NCBI GenBank assembly: GCA_016776705.1
Contig: JADHSW010000035.1
Location: forward strand, 1-18,453
Length of the DNA stretch: 18,453 nt
Reading direction: 5' to 3'
Origin: Rhodospirillales bacterium
Lineage (GTDB): Bacteria > Pseudomonadota > Alphaproteobacteria > Rhodospirillales > JABHCV01
The notes under the pieces were generated by a model that saw only the letters and a program-made list of their open reading frames with translations, was not told the origin of the DNA and searched no databases. Numbering within the stretch: position 1 is the stretch's first letter; each line of letters starts with the position of its first letter. The translations under genes were made by a program, and so were the position numbers. This document shows, piece by piece, positions 5,820 through 13,633 of this stretch.

Positions 5820-7810
5820 AGTTCCGTGCCCTGATTACCCTGACGGCATTACTTGCCAGCATGACCTTTTCCCTTTCAGCCCATTCAGGTGTTGAAGCGG
5901 TACATCACGATTTGCAGGTCAATCTGGACCCTGATACCCGTTCACTAAGTGTCAGTGACCACGTACGCGTGCAGGGCGGTGGGGAAGTCATTTTCTATCT
6001 TGCCGCCAACATGATCCTTACTGGCATCCAGGTAAATGATCAGGCGACGGCGCACAGCAGAAATGCAGAGACCTTGCGGCTGAATTTGGGAACCGCAGGC
6101 GAACACCACATCCTCATTGAATACCGGGGACGTTTATCGGATTTACCCAAATTACCGGGTTCCATTGACAGCGGCCCGATGATTGCCTCCGGCAAAGGTA
6201 GCTATCTATCCGCCGCTTCCGCCTGGCATCCGATCATCCAAGGCGTTGGAGCCACCTACCGGGTGGCTCTTACCCTGCCCAATACTCAAAAAGCCGTTGT
6301 CCCGGGACGCTTGATCAAGGAAGAAACCGGGTCGGGCCAATACCACGCTGTGTTCACTTCTGAAATCCCAACCCAGGGCATCGTCCTGATCGCAGGTCCC
6401 TTCATTGTAAATGAGATACGCCACGGTGATATTGTACTCAGAACCTATTTCCCGCCGGACCTGAAAGAACTTGCATCCGGATATCTGGAATCCACGGCAG
6501 GGTATATCGATCAGTATACCCAAAGCATTGGCGCATATCCCTTTTCATCCTTCAATATTGTTTCCGGGCCCTTGCCGGTCGGGCTGGGTTTTCCCGGTAT
6601 GACCTATATCGGAGAGCGGGTATTGCAATTGCCCTTCATCCGCTTCACGTCACTGGGTCACGAAGTTCTGCACAACTGGTGGGGAAATGGCGTTGAGGTC
6701 GATTATGAACACGGAAACTGGGCCGAAGGGCTGACCACCTATATGGCCGATTACGCTTTCGCCGGAGGTCGTGACGAAAGCAATTTCGTGCGCCAGAGAA
6801 CCGAATGGCTTCGTGATTACGCCGCCCTGCCGCCCAGGCGCGATCATCCCGTCAGAAGCTTCATCAGCCGCAGTCACGATGCCTCCCAGATCATCGGATA
6901 CAACAAAGTCGCCTTCATTTTTCATATGCTTGAACGCAGGGTGGGCAAGGAAGCGTTCCAGCAGGGCATCCGGAATTTCTGGAAGCTGCACAAATTTCAG
7001 GTAGCTGGATGGAAAGATATTCAGAATGCCTTTGAAAAAGTATCAGGCCAGAATTTAGGATTATTCTTTGATCAATGGATTGACCGAAGCGGTGCCCCGC
7101 GGCTTGTCCTGTCAGGACTAAGGTATGGCAGCGACAGTATTTCATTCATTCTTAGCCAACCGGAACTGCCCTATTCCCTGAATGTCCCGATCAGGCTGGT
7201 AACCAAAGAAGGTGAAAAAATGTATCAGGCCGGTATCGAAGGCAAGGCTTCCAAAGTCGAGCTTCCCCTGTCTGCGCCGCCTGTTTCAATTTCCATCGAT
7301 CCTGACTTTGATATTTTTCGAAGGCTCGATGCCACGGAAGCACCGCCGATATTACGGGACGCGACCCTGAATTCAGACACAGTTGTGATTTTTGCGGGCC
7401 AGGACAATGAAATGGAACAAGCCGCAATTGAACTAGCCAACCGATTGCTGGATGGCCCTCCGAAATTTGCCGATCAATCAAGCGGCTCCCTGCAGGAGAG
7501 GCCCATTTTGGTTATCGGGCAAACCTTAAGCGTTCAGCAATTCCTTCATAAGACCAACCTGCCCGACACACCCAAGTCACTATTGGGACGGGGAAGCGCC
7601 AGAGTGTGGGCGGCTCGTCGATTGGACAGCAACGGGACCCCGCACCCACTGCTGGTCATAGAGGCGAACGACAATCAGGCGTTGCAGGCCCTGTTCAGGC
7701 CCCTGCCCCATTATGGACGCCGTGGATATCTGGTTTTTCAAGGCCGCAAGGCCATTGAGGATGGCGTATGGCCAGCGCAGGCAGGGCCACTTTCAGTCAT
7801 ATTTGACTAG
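5816..7810 (+). CDS. Exported M1-like (gluzincin) zinc metallopeptidase
   Basis: A 664-aa protein with a signal peptide (residues 1–22, cleavage near S-A-H-S). An N-terminal beta domain (about 28–210) precedes a thermolysin-like catalytic domain holding H282-E283-x-x-H286 and the third ligand E304 in N-W-A-E-G-L. Tyr309 lies nearby. The exopeptidase GAMEN motif is not present; that position reads G-F-P-G-M-T-Y-I-G. The spacer between the second His and the Glu is 17 residues, one shorter than in LTA4H-type enzymes. About 510–664 form an extra alpha/beta-looking C-terminal domain I do not recognise. It starts inside the stop of the ChaN-PDZ gene (ATGA), so the two are co-translated and probably act together in the periplasm. 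It is likely an active peptidase; whether it is an aminopeptidase is uncertain. Confidence 0.85.
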   Translation: MKFRALITLTALLASMTFSLSAHSGVEAVHHDLQVNLDPDTRSLSVSDHVRVQGGGEVIFYLAANMILTGIQVNDQATAHSRNAETLRLNLGTAGEHHILIEYRGRLSDLPKLPGSIDSGPMIASGKGSYLSAASAWHPIIQGVGATYRVALTLPNTQKAVVPGRLIKEETGSGQYHAVFTSEIPTQGIVLIAGPFIVNEIRHGDIVLRTYFPPDLKELASGYLESTAGYIDQYTQSIGAYPFSSFNIVSGPLPVGLGFPGMTYIGERVLQLPFIRFTSLGHEVLHNWWGNGVEVDYEHGNWAEGLTTYMADYAFAGGRDESNFVRQRTEWLRDYAALPPRRDHPVRSFISRSHDASQIIGYNKVAFIFHMLERRVGKEAFQQGIRNFWKLHKFQVAGWKDIQNAFEKVSGQNLGLFFDQWIDRSGAPRLVLSGLRYGSDSISFILSQPELPYSLNVPIRLVTKEGEKMYQAGIEGKASKVELPLSAPPVSISIDPDFDIFRRLDATEAPPILRDATLNSDTVVIFAGQDNEMEQAAIELANRLLDGPPKFADQSSGSLQERPILVIGQTLSVQQFLHKTNLPDTPKSLLGRGSARVWAARRLDSNGTPHPLLVIEANDNQALQALFRPLPHYGRRGYLVFQGRKAIEDGVWPAQAGPLSVIFD

Positions 7811-7823
7811 AATTTAAGGAATT

Positions 7824-7943
7824 TCAGGCGACAAAAATCAGGAAGGCGAAGCCAATGGCAATACCCGTGAGAAGGCCGACGCCAAATAATCCACTGGGCC
7901 TGAAAGAGGCAATGTGCCGCATCTGTTGATCCAAGGTTTCCAA
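7824..7943 (-). CDS. Predicted 39-aa small membrane protein
   Basis: A TTG start at 7943 is preceded 8 nt upstream by a good AAGGGG ribosome-binding site. The product has a short soluble head (E-T-L-D-Q-Q-M-R-H-I-A) and a C-terminal membrane span, G-L-F-G-V-G-L-L-T-G-I-A-I-G-F-A-F-L, running to the end. Third codon positions in the span favour C, as expected of translated sequence here. The same frame is open back to a TTG at 8027 (67 aa), but that longer start has poor spacing and an unlikely N-terminus. It is convergent with the M1-like peptidase, their ends 13 nt apart. No family is recognised; function unknown. Confidence 0.5.
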   Translation of the reverse strand: METLDQQMRHIASFRPSGLFGVGLLTGIAIGFAFLIFVA

Positions 7944-8106
7944 AATTTCTGCCCCTTTTCCACATATAAAACGCACAAACACCAAAAAACCGCGTGCGCA
8001 AATCAACACGCTATGTGTAACCAACAAAGATTAACAACCCCTTGATAGGATTTTCGTAAATTGAGAAAAGAAATTCCTGAATTCTTTGTTTTTCCGGGTA
8101 GACTTG

Positions 8107-8136
8107 TTGACAGATAACACAACGACACCGAATAAT
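8107..8136 (+). promoter_or_regulatory. Strong sigma-70 promoter of the secreted-protein gene
   Basis: TTGACA (8107–8112, perfect) and AATAAT (8131–8136, 5 of 6) are spaced 18 bp apart. Transcription would begin about 45 bp before the ATG at 8189. Together with the small minus-strand gene, this accounts for the 378-bp gap between the peptidase and the secreted protein; the stretch 7944–8106 otherwise shows only AT-rich sequence. Confidence 0.6.
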
Positions 8137-8188
8137 TGATCTGACCACTGGGTGTTAACTTGTTTTTTTGCTGCTAAAGGGCACGTCT

Positions 8189-8806
8189 ATGAGGCGCTTT
8201 TCCATCTATTCAATCCTGGCCTTGTGCCTGAGCCTGTTTTTGTCATCTAACGGGATATCCGTGGCCCAGGGATATGGGGAAGCGCTGATGAACTCATTCT
8301 CCTACCGGCCGGTTCCCATGGGATCATCTTTTCATGTTCAGCCGTTGGATAATTCAGACCAAAACATGGCATTAAAAAAGGAATTTGAGCACGTCCTGAA
8401 TGCCAGGGGATATTCAATCAACGAGGATGCCCAGCTTGTTATCAGCTTCGAAACACGCAACGAGATTGGCGCATACAAGACGCGAAATAAAAGAGCTGTT
8501 CTGGAACTCGATGCCCATGGTGGTCGCGAGGGTGGAGAAGACGCCCGAATGCGTTTTAACCTGTTTGACAGTAACAGCGGCGGCGTCTTCAACCAAGGCA
8601 AGGGGGAGACGTCTGTTACGACCCCCTCTCAGTACCGCATTGACGTCACCATCGACAACCGTAGCAATGGAAAACGACACTGGCAGGCGTGGGCCGCTGC
8701 CAATCTGGAGCAGTCAGATGGGGCTTCTCTGGTCAAGGCCATGGTTCCCGAAATTGTCGGAAAAATAGGCGAAACAGTCAAAAGTCACATCTTCGAAATA
8801 TTCTGA
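8189..8806 (+). CDS. Secreted protein of unknown family
   Basis: A 205-aa protein. I chose the ATG at 8189, giving M-R-R-F-S-I-Y, because an AAAGGG ribosome-binding site lies 8 nt before it; a TTG seven codons upstream lacks one. Residues 1–28 are a clear signal peptide, with cleavage likely after I-S-V-A. The mature part is polar. Residues about 40–85 (V-Q-P-L-D-N then L-K-K-E-F-E-H-V-L-N-A-R-G-Y) resemble the small periplasmic or outer-membrane domains in which a strand and helix precede 'L-x-x-x-G-Y'. A Gly- and charge-rich middle follows, and the C-terminal helix ends in I-F-E-I-F. No Cys lipobox is present. It has its own promoter and is followed by a hairpin, so it appears monocistronic. 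I cannot name a function. Confidence 0.75.
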   Translation: MRRFSIYSILALCLSLFLSSNGISVAQGYGEALMNSFSYRPVPMGSSFHVQPLDNSDQNMALKKEFEHVLNARGYSINEDAQLVISFETRNEIGAYKTRNKRAVLELDAHGGREGGEDARMRFNLFDSNSGGVFNQGKGETSVTTPSQYRIDVTIDNRSNGKRHWQAWAAANLEQSDGASLVKAMVPEIVGKIGETVKSHIFEIF

Positions 8807-8829
8807 TACACCCCTTCTTTCTCTTTTCC

Positions 8830-8848
8830 ATTTGCCGTTAGGGCAAAT
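8830..8848 (+). terminator. Hairpin after the secreted-protein gene
   Basis: ATTTGCC and GGCAAAT form a perfect 7-bp stem around a 5-nt loop, starting 23 nt after the stop codon. The following bases are TCCGGG rather than a T-tract, so this may be a weak or Rho-assisted terminator or an mRNA-stabilising stem. Confidence 0.4.
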
Positions 8849-8873
8849 TCCGGGTACTAACCCCGCTGTAGTT

Positions 8874-8904
8874 TGGTTGTTGCCGATTGATGTTTAAGCA
8901 ACCA
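8874..8904 (+). other. Inverted repeat in the hisZ leader
   Basis: TGGTTG (8874–8879) and CAACCA (8899–8904) can pair around a 19-nt loop, 37 nt before the hisZ ATG. There is no run of His codons or T-tract, so histidine attenuation is not supported. Functional meaning is unclear. Confidence 0.2.
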
Positions 8905-8941
8905 GTTCGTATTCACATCAACGAAGCCTACAGTTCCACAT

Positions 8942-10105
8942 ATGAGCGATTTTTCCGATAAAGCCCTACTGCCAGCTGGCATGTGCGACGTGCTCCCAAA
9001 TGATGCCTCGAGCGAAGCCGCGTCCATGGAGCAATTGATCGCATGTTTTTCAGCACTGGGCTATGAACGGGTTAAGCCGCCGTTGATCGAATTCGAGGAA
9101 AGTCTGCTGAGCGGCAGCGGTGCCGCCATGTCGGCACAGACCTTCCGTATCATGGACCCTGTTTCCCAACGCATGATGGGCGTTCGCGCCGATATGACGC
9201 TGCAAGTAGCGCGCATCGCAACAACCCGCCTGAAGAAAGCGCCACGGCCCCTGCGTTTGTGCTACAGCGGGCAGGTCCTGCGAGTTCGCGGCACACAAAT
9301 ACGCCCTGAGCGTCAGTTCGGACAGGTTGGTTCCGAACTGATTGGCAGTTCATCCCCCCAGGCGGATGCTGAAATCATCCTGATGGCGCTCGAAGCCCTG
9401 AACTCTTTGAAAATCAGCAAGTTATCCATCGATCTTGCCCTGCCCACACTGGTTCCGGCCATTATCGACGATTTAAATCTTGATACTGAAACCATGACCA
9501 GCCTAAAGGCAGCGTTGGACCGCAAGGACGAGGCCGCCGTCACAAAGCTGTCAGATAAACTTGGCGAGCCGGCAACTTCTCATTTACTGGCCATGTTGCG
9601 CTGTACCGGCCCTGCCGAAGCCGCCTTTGCGGCTCTGGAAATGCTTGACTTGCAGGACAAGGCCATGGACGAGCGAGCGTCACTTGGCGCCGTCATCGAA
9701 AAAATTCGCGCCGGAGCACCGGACCTTAGTCTCACTGTTGATCCAGTTGAAAGTCGGGGACTGGAATATCACAAGGGTGTCACCTTCACGATTTTCGCCG
9801 GTGGCAACCGGGGAGAACTGGGTCGCGGCGGGCGTTATCTGGCTGGCGGCAACGGAGATGAGGGCGAACCAGCCGTTGGCATGACTTTGTATATGGACAC
9901 CATATTGCGGGCCGTTCCTCCAACGCCGTCCGGCAAACGTTTATACCTGCCAACCGGTACGAGTAGCGATGAAGCCCGTCAGTTACGCGCCGAAGGATGG
10001 ATTACGGTGGATGGACTGACACAGCAAACAGATGTTGGGAATGCAGCGAAACGTCTTGGCTGTACTCATTTTTTATCGGACGGCAAAATTGCATCCACCA
10101 ATTAA
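8942..10105 (+). CDS. hisZ: ATP phosphoribosyltransferase regulatory subunit HisZ
   Basis: A 387-aa class II aminoacyl-tRNA-synthetase-like protein, the usual HisZ length. The N-terminal L-L-P-A-G-M-x-D-V-L-P (10–19), the motif-2-like region L-R-L-C-Y-S-G-Q-V-L-R with R-P-E-R-Q-F-G-Q-V-G (about 104–130) and the late R-G-L-E-Y-H-K-G-V-T-F (about 272–282) match HisZ rather than a true HisRS, which would carry an anticodon-binding domain. HisZ forms a cytoplasmic complex with a short HisG to catalyse the first step of histidine synthesis, so a short-form hisG should exist elsewhere in the genome. purA follows 15 nt downstream, an order common in alphaproteobacteria. The ribosome-binding site is weak; a better start is not seen. 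Confidence 0.93.
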   Translation: MSDFSDKALLPAGMCDVLPNDASSEAASMEQLIACFSALGYERVKPPLIEFEESLLSGSGAAMSAQTFRIMDPVSQRMMGVRADMTLQVARIATTRLKKAPRPLRLCYSGQVLRVRGTQIRPERQFGQVGSELIGSSSPQADAEIILMALEALNSLKISKLSIDLALPTLVPAIIDDLNLDTETMTSLKAALDRKDEAAVTKLSDKLGEPATSHLLAMLRCTGPAEAAFAALEMLDLQDKAMDERASLGAVIEKIRAGAPDLSLTVDPVESRGLEYHKGVTFTIFAGGNRGELGRGGRYLAGGNGDEGEPAVGMTLYMDTILRAVPPTPSGKRLYLPTGTSSDEARQLRAEGWITVDGLTQQTDVGNAAKRLGCTHFLSDGKIASTN

Positions 10106-10120
10106 AGGGAATTTTACGGC

Positions 10121-11413
10121 ATGGCCAATGTAGTGGTCGTCGGCTCGCAATGGGGTGACGAAGGCAAGGGAAAGATCGTTGACTGGCTCTCGGAACGCGC
10201 TGATGTGGTGGTTCGCTTCCAGGGTGGGCACAACGCGGGACACACTCTGGTAATTGACGGTGTCACCTATAAATTGAATATGCTGCCCTCGGGCGTGGTG
10301 CGGGGTGGAAAATTGTCCATCATCGGCAATGGTGTCGTCCTTGACCCCTGGGCGCTGCTTAACGAAATCGACAAGATCAGGGAACAGGGTATCAATATTT
10401 CACCCGAAAACCTTCGCATCGCCGACAATGCACCCTTGATTCTGCCCTTACATGGCAATCTGGACAGGGCCCGTGAAGAAGCACTGGGCAAGGCAAAAAT
10501 CGGCACCACCGGTCGCGGTATCGGCCCGGCCTATGAAGACAAGGTCGCCCGTCGGGCTATTCGTGTTGGCGATCTGGCCGATCCGGATGTTCTGGGCGAC
10601 AGAATCGACAACTTGCTTTTTCACCACAACGCGTTGTTGCGCGGCCTGGGCATGGAAGAAGTCGACAAAGACGACTTGCTTGAATGTTTGCAGGAACTGG
10701 CCCCTAAACTGTTGCCCTATGCCAACGCCGTATGGAAAGAACTTGATGAAGCCAGAAAATCCGGAAAGCGGATTCTTTACGAGGGTGCCCAGGGCACCAT
10801 GCTGGATATTGACCACGGCACCTATCCGTTCGTGACCTCGTCCAATGTTGTCGCAGGACAAGCTGCCGCCGGTTCAGGACAGGGTCCGGGAGCGATTGAT
10901 TATGTATTGGGCATCACCAAGGCCTACACGACCCGTGTCGGCAGCGGCCCCTTCCCGACAGAACTTGTAGATGAGATTGGCCAGGGACTCGGCGAACGGG
11001 GCCATGAATTTGGCACCGTTACGGGGCGTCCACGCCGTTGTGGCTGGTTTGATGCCGTGCTCGTTCGTCAGGCCGTCAAGGTTAACGGCATCAACGGCAT
11101 CGCCCTGACCAAGGTTGACGTTCTAGATGGCATGGACGAGTTGAAAGTTTGCACCGGCTACAACATCGACGGCGAAATCTACGATCACCTGCCTGCCTCA
11201 TCAGTCAAGCAGCAGAAGGTCGAAGCGATTTACGAGAGTATGGAAGGATGGTCTGAAAGCACTGAAGGGGCGCGTTCCTGGGCCGACCTTCCGGCAACGG
11301 CGATCAAATACATCCGTCGTATCGAAGAATTGATTGAAGCCCCGGTTGCCCTGCTTTCAACCAGTCCTGAGCGTGAAGACTCCATTCTTGTTCATGATCC
11401 GTTCGCAGACTGA
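10121..11413 (+). CDS. purA: Adenylosuccinate synthetase
   Basis: A 430-aa, full-length cytoplasmic enzyme that makes adenylosuccinate from IMP, aspartate and GTP in AMP synthesis. It contains the GTP/IMP site G-S-Q-W-G-D-E-G-K-G-K near the start, G-G-H-N-A-G-H with the catalytic His, G-T-T-G-R-G-I-G-P-A-Y, G-A-Q-G-T-M-L-D-I-D-H-G-T-Y-P, T-G-R-P-R-R-C-G-W and T-K-V-D-V-L-D-G. No key residue appears missing. An AAGGGA ribosome-binding site lies about 10 nt upstream. It is probably co-transcribed with hisZ. Confidence 0.98.
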   Translation: MANVVVVGSQWGDEGKGKIVDWLSERADVVVRFQGGHNAGHTLVIDGVTYKLNMLPSGVVRGGKLSIIGNGVVLDPWALLNEIDKIREQGINISPENLRIADNAPLILPLHGNLDRAREEALGKAKIGTTGRGIGPAYEDKVARRAIRVGDLADPDVLGDRIDNLLFHHNALLRGLGMEEVDKDDLLECLQELAPKLLPYANAVWKELDEARKSGKRILYEGAQGTMLDIDHGTYPFVTSSNVVAGQAAAGSGQGPGAIDYVLGITKAYTTRVGSGPFPTELVDEIGQGLGERGHEFGTVTGRPRRCGWFDAVLVRQAVKVNGINGIALTKVDVLDGMDELKVCTGYNIDGEIYDHLPASSVKQQKVEAIYESMEGWSESTEGARSWADLPATAIKYIRRIEELIEAPVALLSTSPEREDSILVHDPFAD

Positions 11414-11487
11414 CGCCGGGTAACCGATTCGAAATCTTACAATTTTCCGATCAAGGTTAACAAAAGTTGAAGTTTATTAATATTCCA

Positions 11488-11516
11488 TTGTAAATCAAAG
11501 GCATACCGGGTAAAAT
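11488..11516 (+). promoter_or_regulatory. Candidate sigma-70 promoter of the pseudokinase gene pair
   Basis: TTGTAA (11488–11493, 4 of 6) and TAAAAT (11511–11516, 5 of 6) are 17 bp apart, in a 166-bp AT-rich gap between purA and the kinase-like gene. The predicted transcript has a leader of about 55 nt. It suggests that the pair is expressed independently of purA. Confidence 0.45.
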
Positions 11517-11579
11517 TTCGATATGAGTGCGGATTAGCCTACCAGAAGGTATGGCACCGTCTCTGTTTGGAATAGAACG

Positions 11580-13628
11580 ATGGCTATCTCGCCCCAAGAA
11601 AATGGTGCAGGTGACCTAGCGGTTGGTGGTTCCGGCCCGGTCCTTATCAACGATCAGTTTTTGGTCGATGTGAACGCCCCCATAAGTGAATTGGATATGC
11701 CTTCTGCAAAGGCGTATGCGGCCCGTGACAGGCGAAATCAGGAAATTGAAGTCTTTGCCTTGATCTGCACGCCGGGTTTACCGACGCGCATGGACATCAT
11801 GCGCAAGCTTCGCGATGAACATCACATTGGCCTTTTGCAACTGGTCAGTTGGGATGTGGTGTTCTGGCCGCCAATAAATCAGGAAACAATTATTGTTATT
11901 TATGAGCGCCCGCTTGGCGGCCGCGTGACCGACGCCATTGAAAATGGCAATTTCCTGGTCAACGAATACGAGATTCAGGAAAAGATTATCGAACCCCTGT
12001 ACACGGCCATTAAAGAGATGGAAATCAGGGGCATCAATCATCGCGAAATACGTATCGGAAACCTGTTTTTTATGAACAGGGACTTCACCGATATGGTTTT
12101 AGGCGATTGTGTTACGTCCCCACCGGGATTCGATCAACCTCCTGTTTTTGAGACCAGACCAAGGGCCATGGCCTCACCAGGTGGCCGGGGAAGTGGTTCG
12201 ATAAGCGACGATCTTTATGCCCTTGGCGTAACCCTTATGGCGCTTATTCTCGGCAAAAAGATGATGGAATACAAATCATCGGAAGACATGTTTACGGCTA
12301 AAATCGAGCAAGGCACCTATGCTGCCTTAAGCGGTAAACGGAAAATCCCGGTCCCTTTGATTGAACCCTTGCGCGGTATCCTGAGTGATGACCTTAGCGA
12401 GCGCTGGGGAATCCCGGAAATGGACTTATGGGTTTCCGGCAAACGACAGACCCCAATGCAGCGCAAACCTGCCACAAAGGCCAAAACCCCATACACCTTC
12501 ATGGAAAAGGAATACCTGAACCCTATAAGCCTGGCTTATGCCTTTTCAGAAAATGTCAAAGAGGCCGCTATTGCGATTAAGAATGAAGAGCTGGAAACCT
12601 GGCTTCGACGTAGCCTTGGCAACGGTGACCTCGCCGATCTTGTCAACGCCATCGCTGCGTCGGCAGCTATTCAGGAAAATGAATTTCGCGGCAGTGACGA
12701 TTACATCACAACGAAGGTGACTGTGTTTTTGGATCCCTGCGGACCCATTCGACACAAGGGCCTTTCCTTTATTCCCGAAGCCTATGGGACGATGCTGGCC
12801 GTAGAATTATTACGTCGTAACAGCATGCAAACGGCGGCAGAAATTATTCGGAACAATATTACGGAAATCTGGTATTCCGCCACCACGGATCATATTCGTG
12901 ATGAAGGGTCGTACGAATATCAGGCTGTTTTCGCAAAAATGAAGATCATATTGCAAATAAAAGGGCCAGGATTTGGCATTGAGCGTATCCTGTACGAGCT
13001 TAACAGTTCACTGCCATGCCAAAGTCCCCTGATCGCCGAACAATGCGTGGTGAATATCGAGGATCTCTTGCCGTCCCTTGATGCTGTTGCCGACCACACC
13101 GACAAAAAATTAAGGCCCCTTGATCGTCATATCACCGCCTTCATTGCGGCACGCTTCAAGGAACGCATCGAGCCTCATCTCAGGGCCCTCGCCGAACCCA
13201 AGGATTCCTCTTTCCTGATTGGCATGCTTAGCCTGATGGCTTACCTGCAATGGAAACTAAAGGGAGAACCGGTTTACGCCCTGTCAAGTTGGGTCGGGTC
13301 CCAACTGGGTCCGGCCGTGAAAACTTATTTCAGCCGCGAAACGCGCCAGGAAATTGAAAAGGAAATGCCTCGCGTTGTCAGGCAGGGAAGCTTGCCTGAA
13401 TTGTTTGACCTTATCGATAATGCGGAAAAAAGGCGTCAGGATATTTTTGGTTACGACGAAGCCAGATTTGAATACGCAACCGCCGAAAGCCAAATTCAGG
13501 AAATCGAAGAAGGCGAGTTGTCATCCCCTGAAGCGGCTGAGGAAATGGGCCAGAAATTCGCATCCACATCATCCATCCTCATATCCATGGTAGTGATCAC
13601 GATCCTTGTTCTGGCAGAGTTCTGGTAA
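11580..13628 (+). CDS. Kinase-fold protein (probable pseudokinase) with C-terminal membrane anchor
   Basis: A 682-aa protein. Residues about 20–290 follow the Ser/Thr kinase fold: H154-R155-E156 and N161 stand at the catalytic loop, D176 (G-D-C in place of DFG) at the metal site, D210-D211-L-Y-A-L-G-V at helix F and D-D-L-S-E-R275-W at subdomain XI. There is no glycine-rich loop, V-F-A-L-I-C replaces the V-A-x-K strand so the ATP-binding Lys is missing, and the catalytic Asp is Glu. It is therefore probably a pseudokinase, or uses a non-standard mechanism. Residues 310–600 are a mostly helical domain I do not recognise. A charged segment (about 615–660) leads to one membrane span (665–680) at the very end, placing the rest in the cytoplasm. 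The stop lies 5 nt before the next gene, a membrane protein. Confidence 0.8.
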   Translation: MAISPQENGAGDLAVGGSGPVLINDQFLVDVNAPISELDMPSAKAYAARDRRNQEIEVFALICTPGLPTRMDIMRKLRDEHHIGLLQLVSWDVVFWPPINQETIIVIYERPLGGRVTDAIENGNFLVNEYEIQEKIIEPLYTAIKEMEIRGINHREIRIGNLFFMNRDFTDMVLGDCVTSPPGFDQPPVFETRPRAMASPGGRGSGSISDDLYALGVTLMALILGKKMMEYKSSEDMFTAKIEQGTYAALSGKRKIPVPLIEPLRGILSDDLSERWGIPEMDLWVSGKRQTPMQRKPATKAKTPYTFMEKEYLNPISLAYAFSENVKEAAIAIKNEELETWLRRSLGNGDLADLVNAIAASAAIQENEFRGSDDYITTKVTVFLDPCGPIRHKGLSFIPEAYGTMLAVELLRRNSMQTAAEIIRNNITEIWYSATTDHIRDEGSYEYQAVFAKMKIILQIKGPGFGIERILYELNSSLPCQSPLIAEQCVVNIEDLLPSLDAVADHTDKKLRPLDRHITAFIAARFKERIEPHLRALAEPKDSSFLIGMLSLMAYLQWKLKGEPVYALSSWVGSQLGPAVKTYFSRETRQEIEKEMPRVVRQGSLPELFDLIDNAEKRRQDIFGYDEARFEYATAESQIQEIEEGELSSPEAAEEMGQKFASTSSILISMVVITILVLAEFW

Positions 13629-13633
13629 ACATC

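Noticed and set aside
8899..8941. Possible histidine attenuator before hisZ
   Set aside because: No leader peptide with consecutive His codons and no terminator hairpin with a T-tract were found.
11580..13628. Active Ser/Thr kinase
   Set aside because: The glycine loop, the ATP-binding Lys and the catalytic Asp are all missing or changed, so pseudokinase is the safer call.
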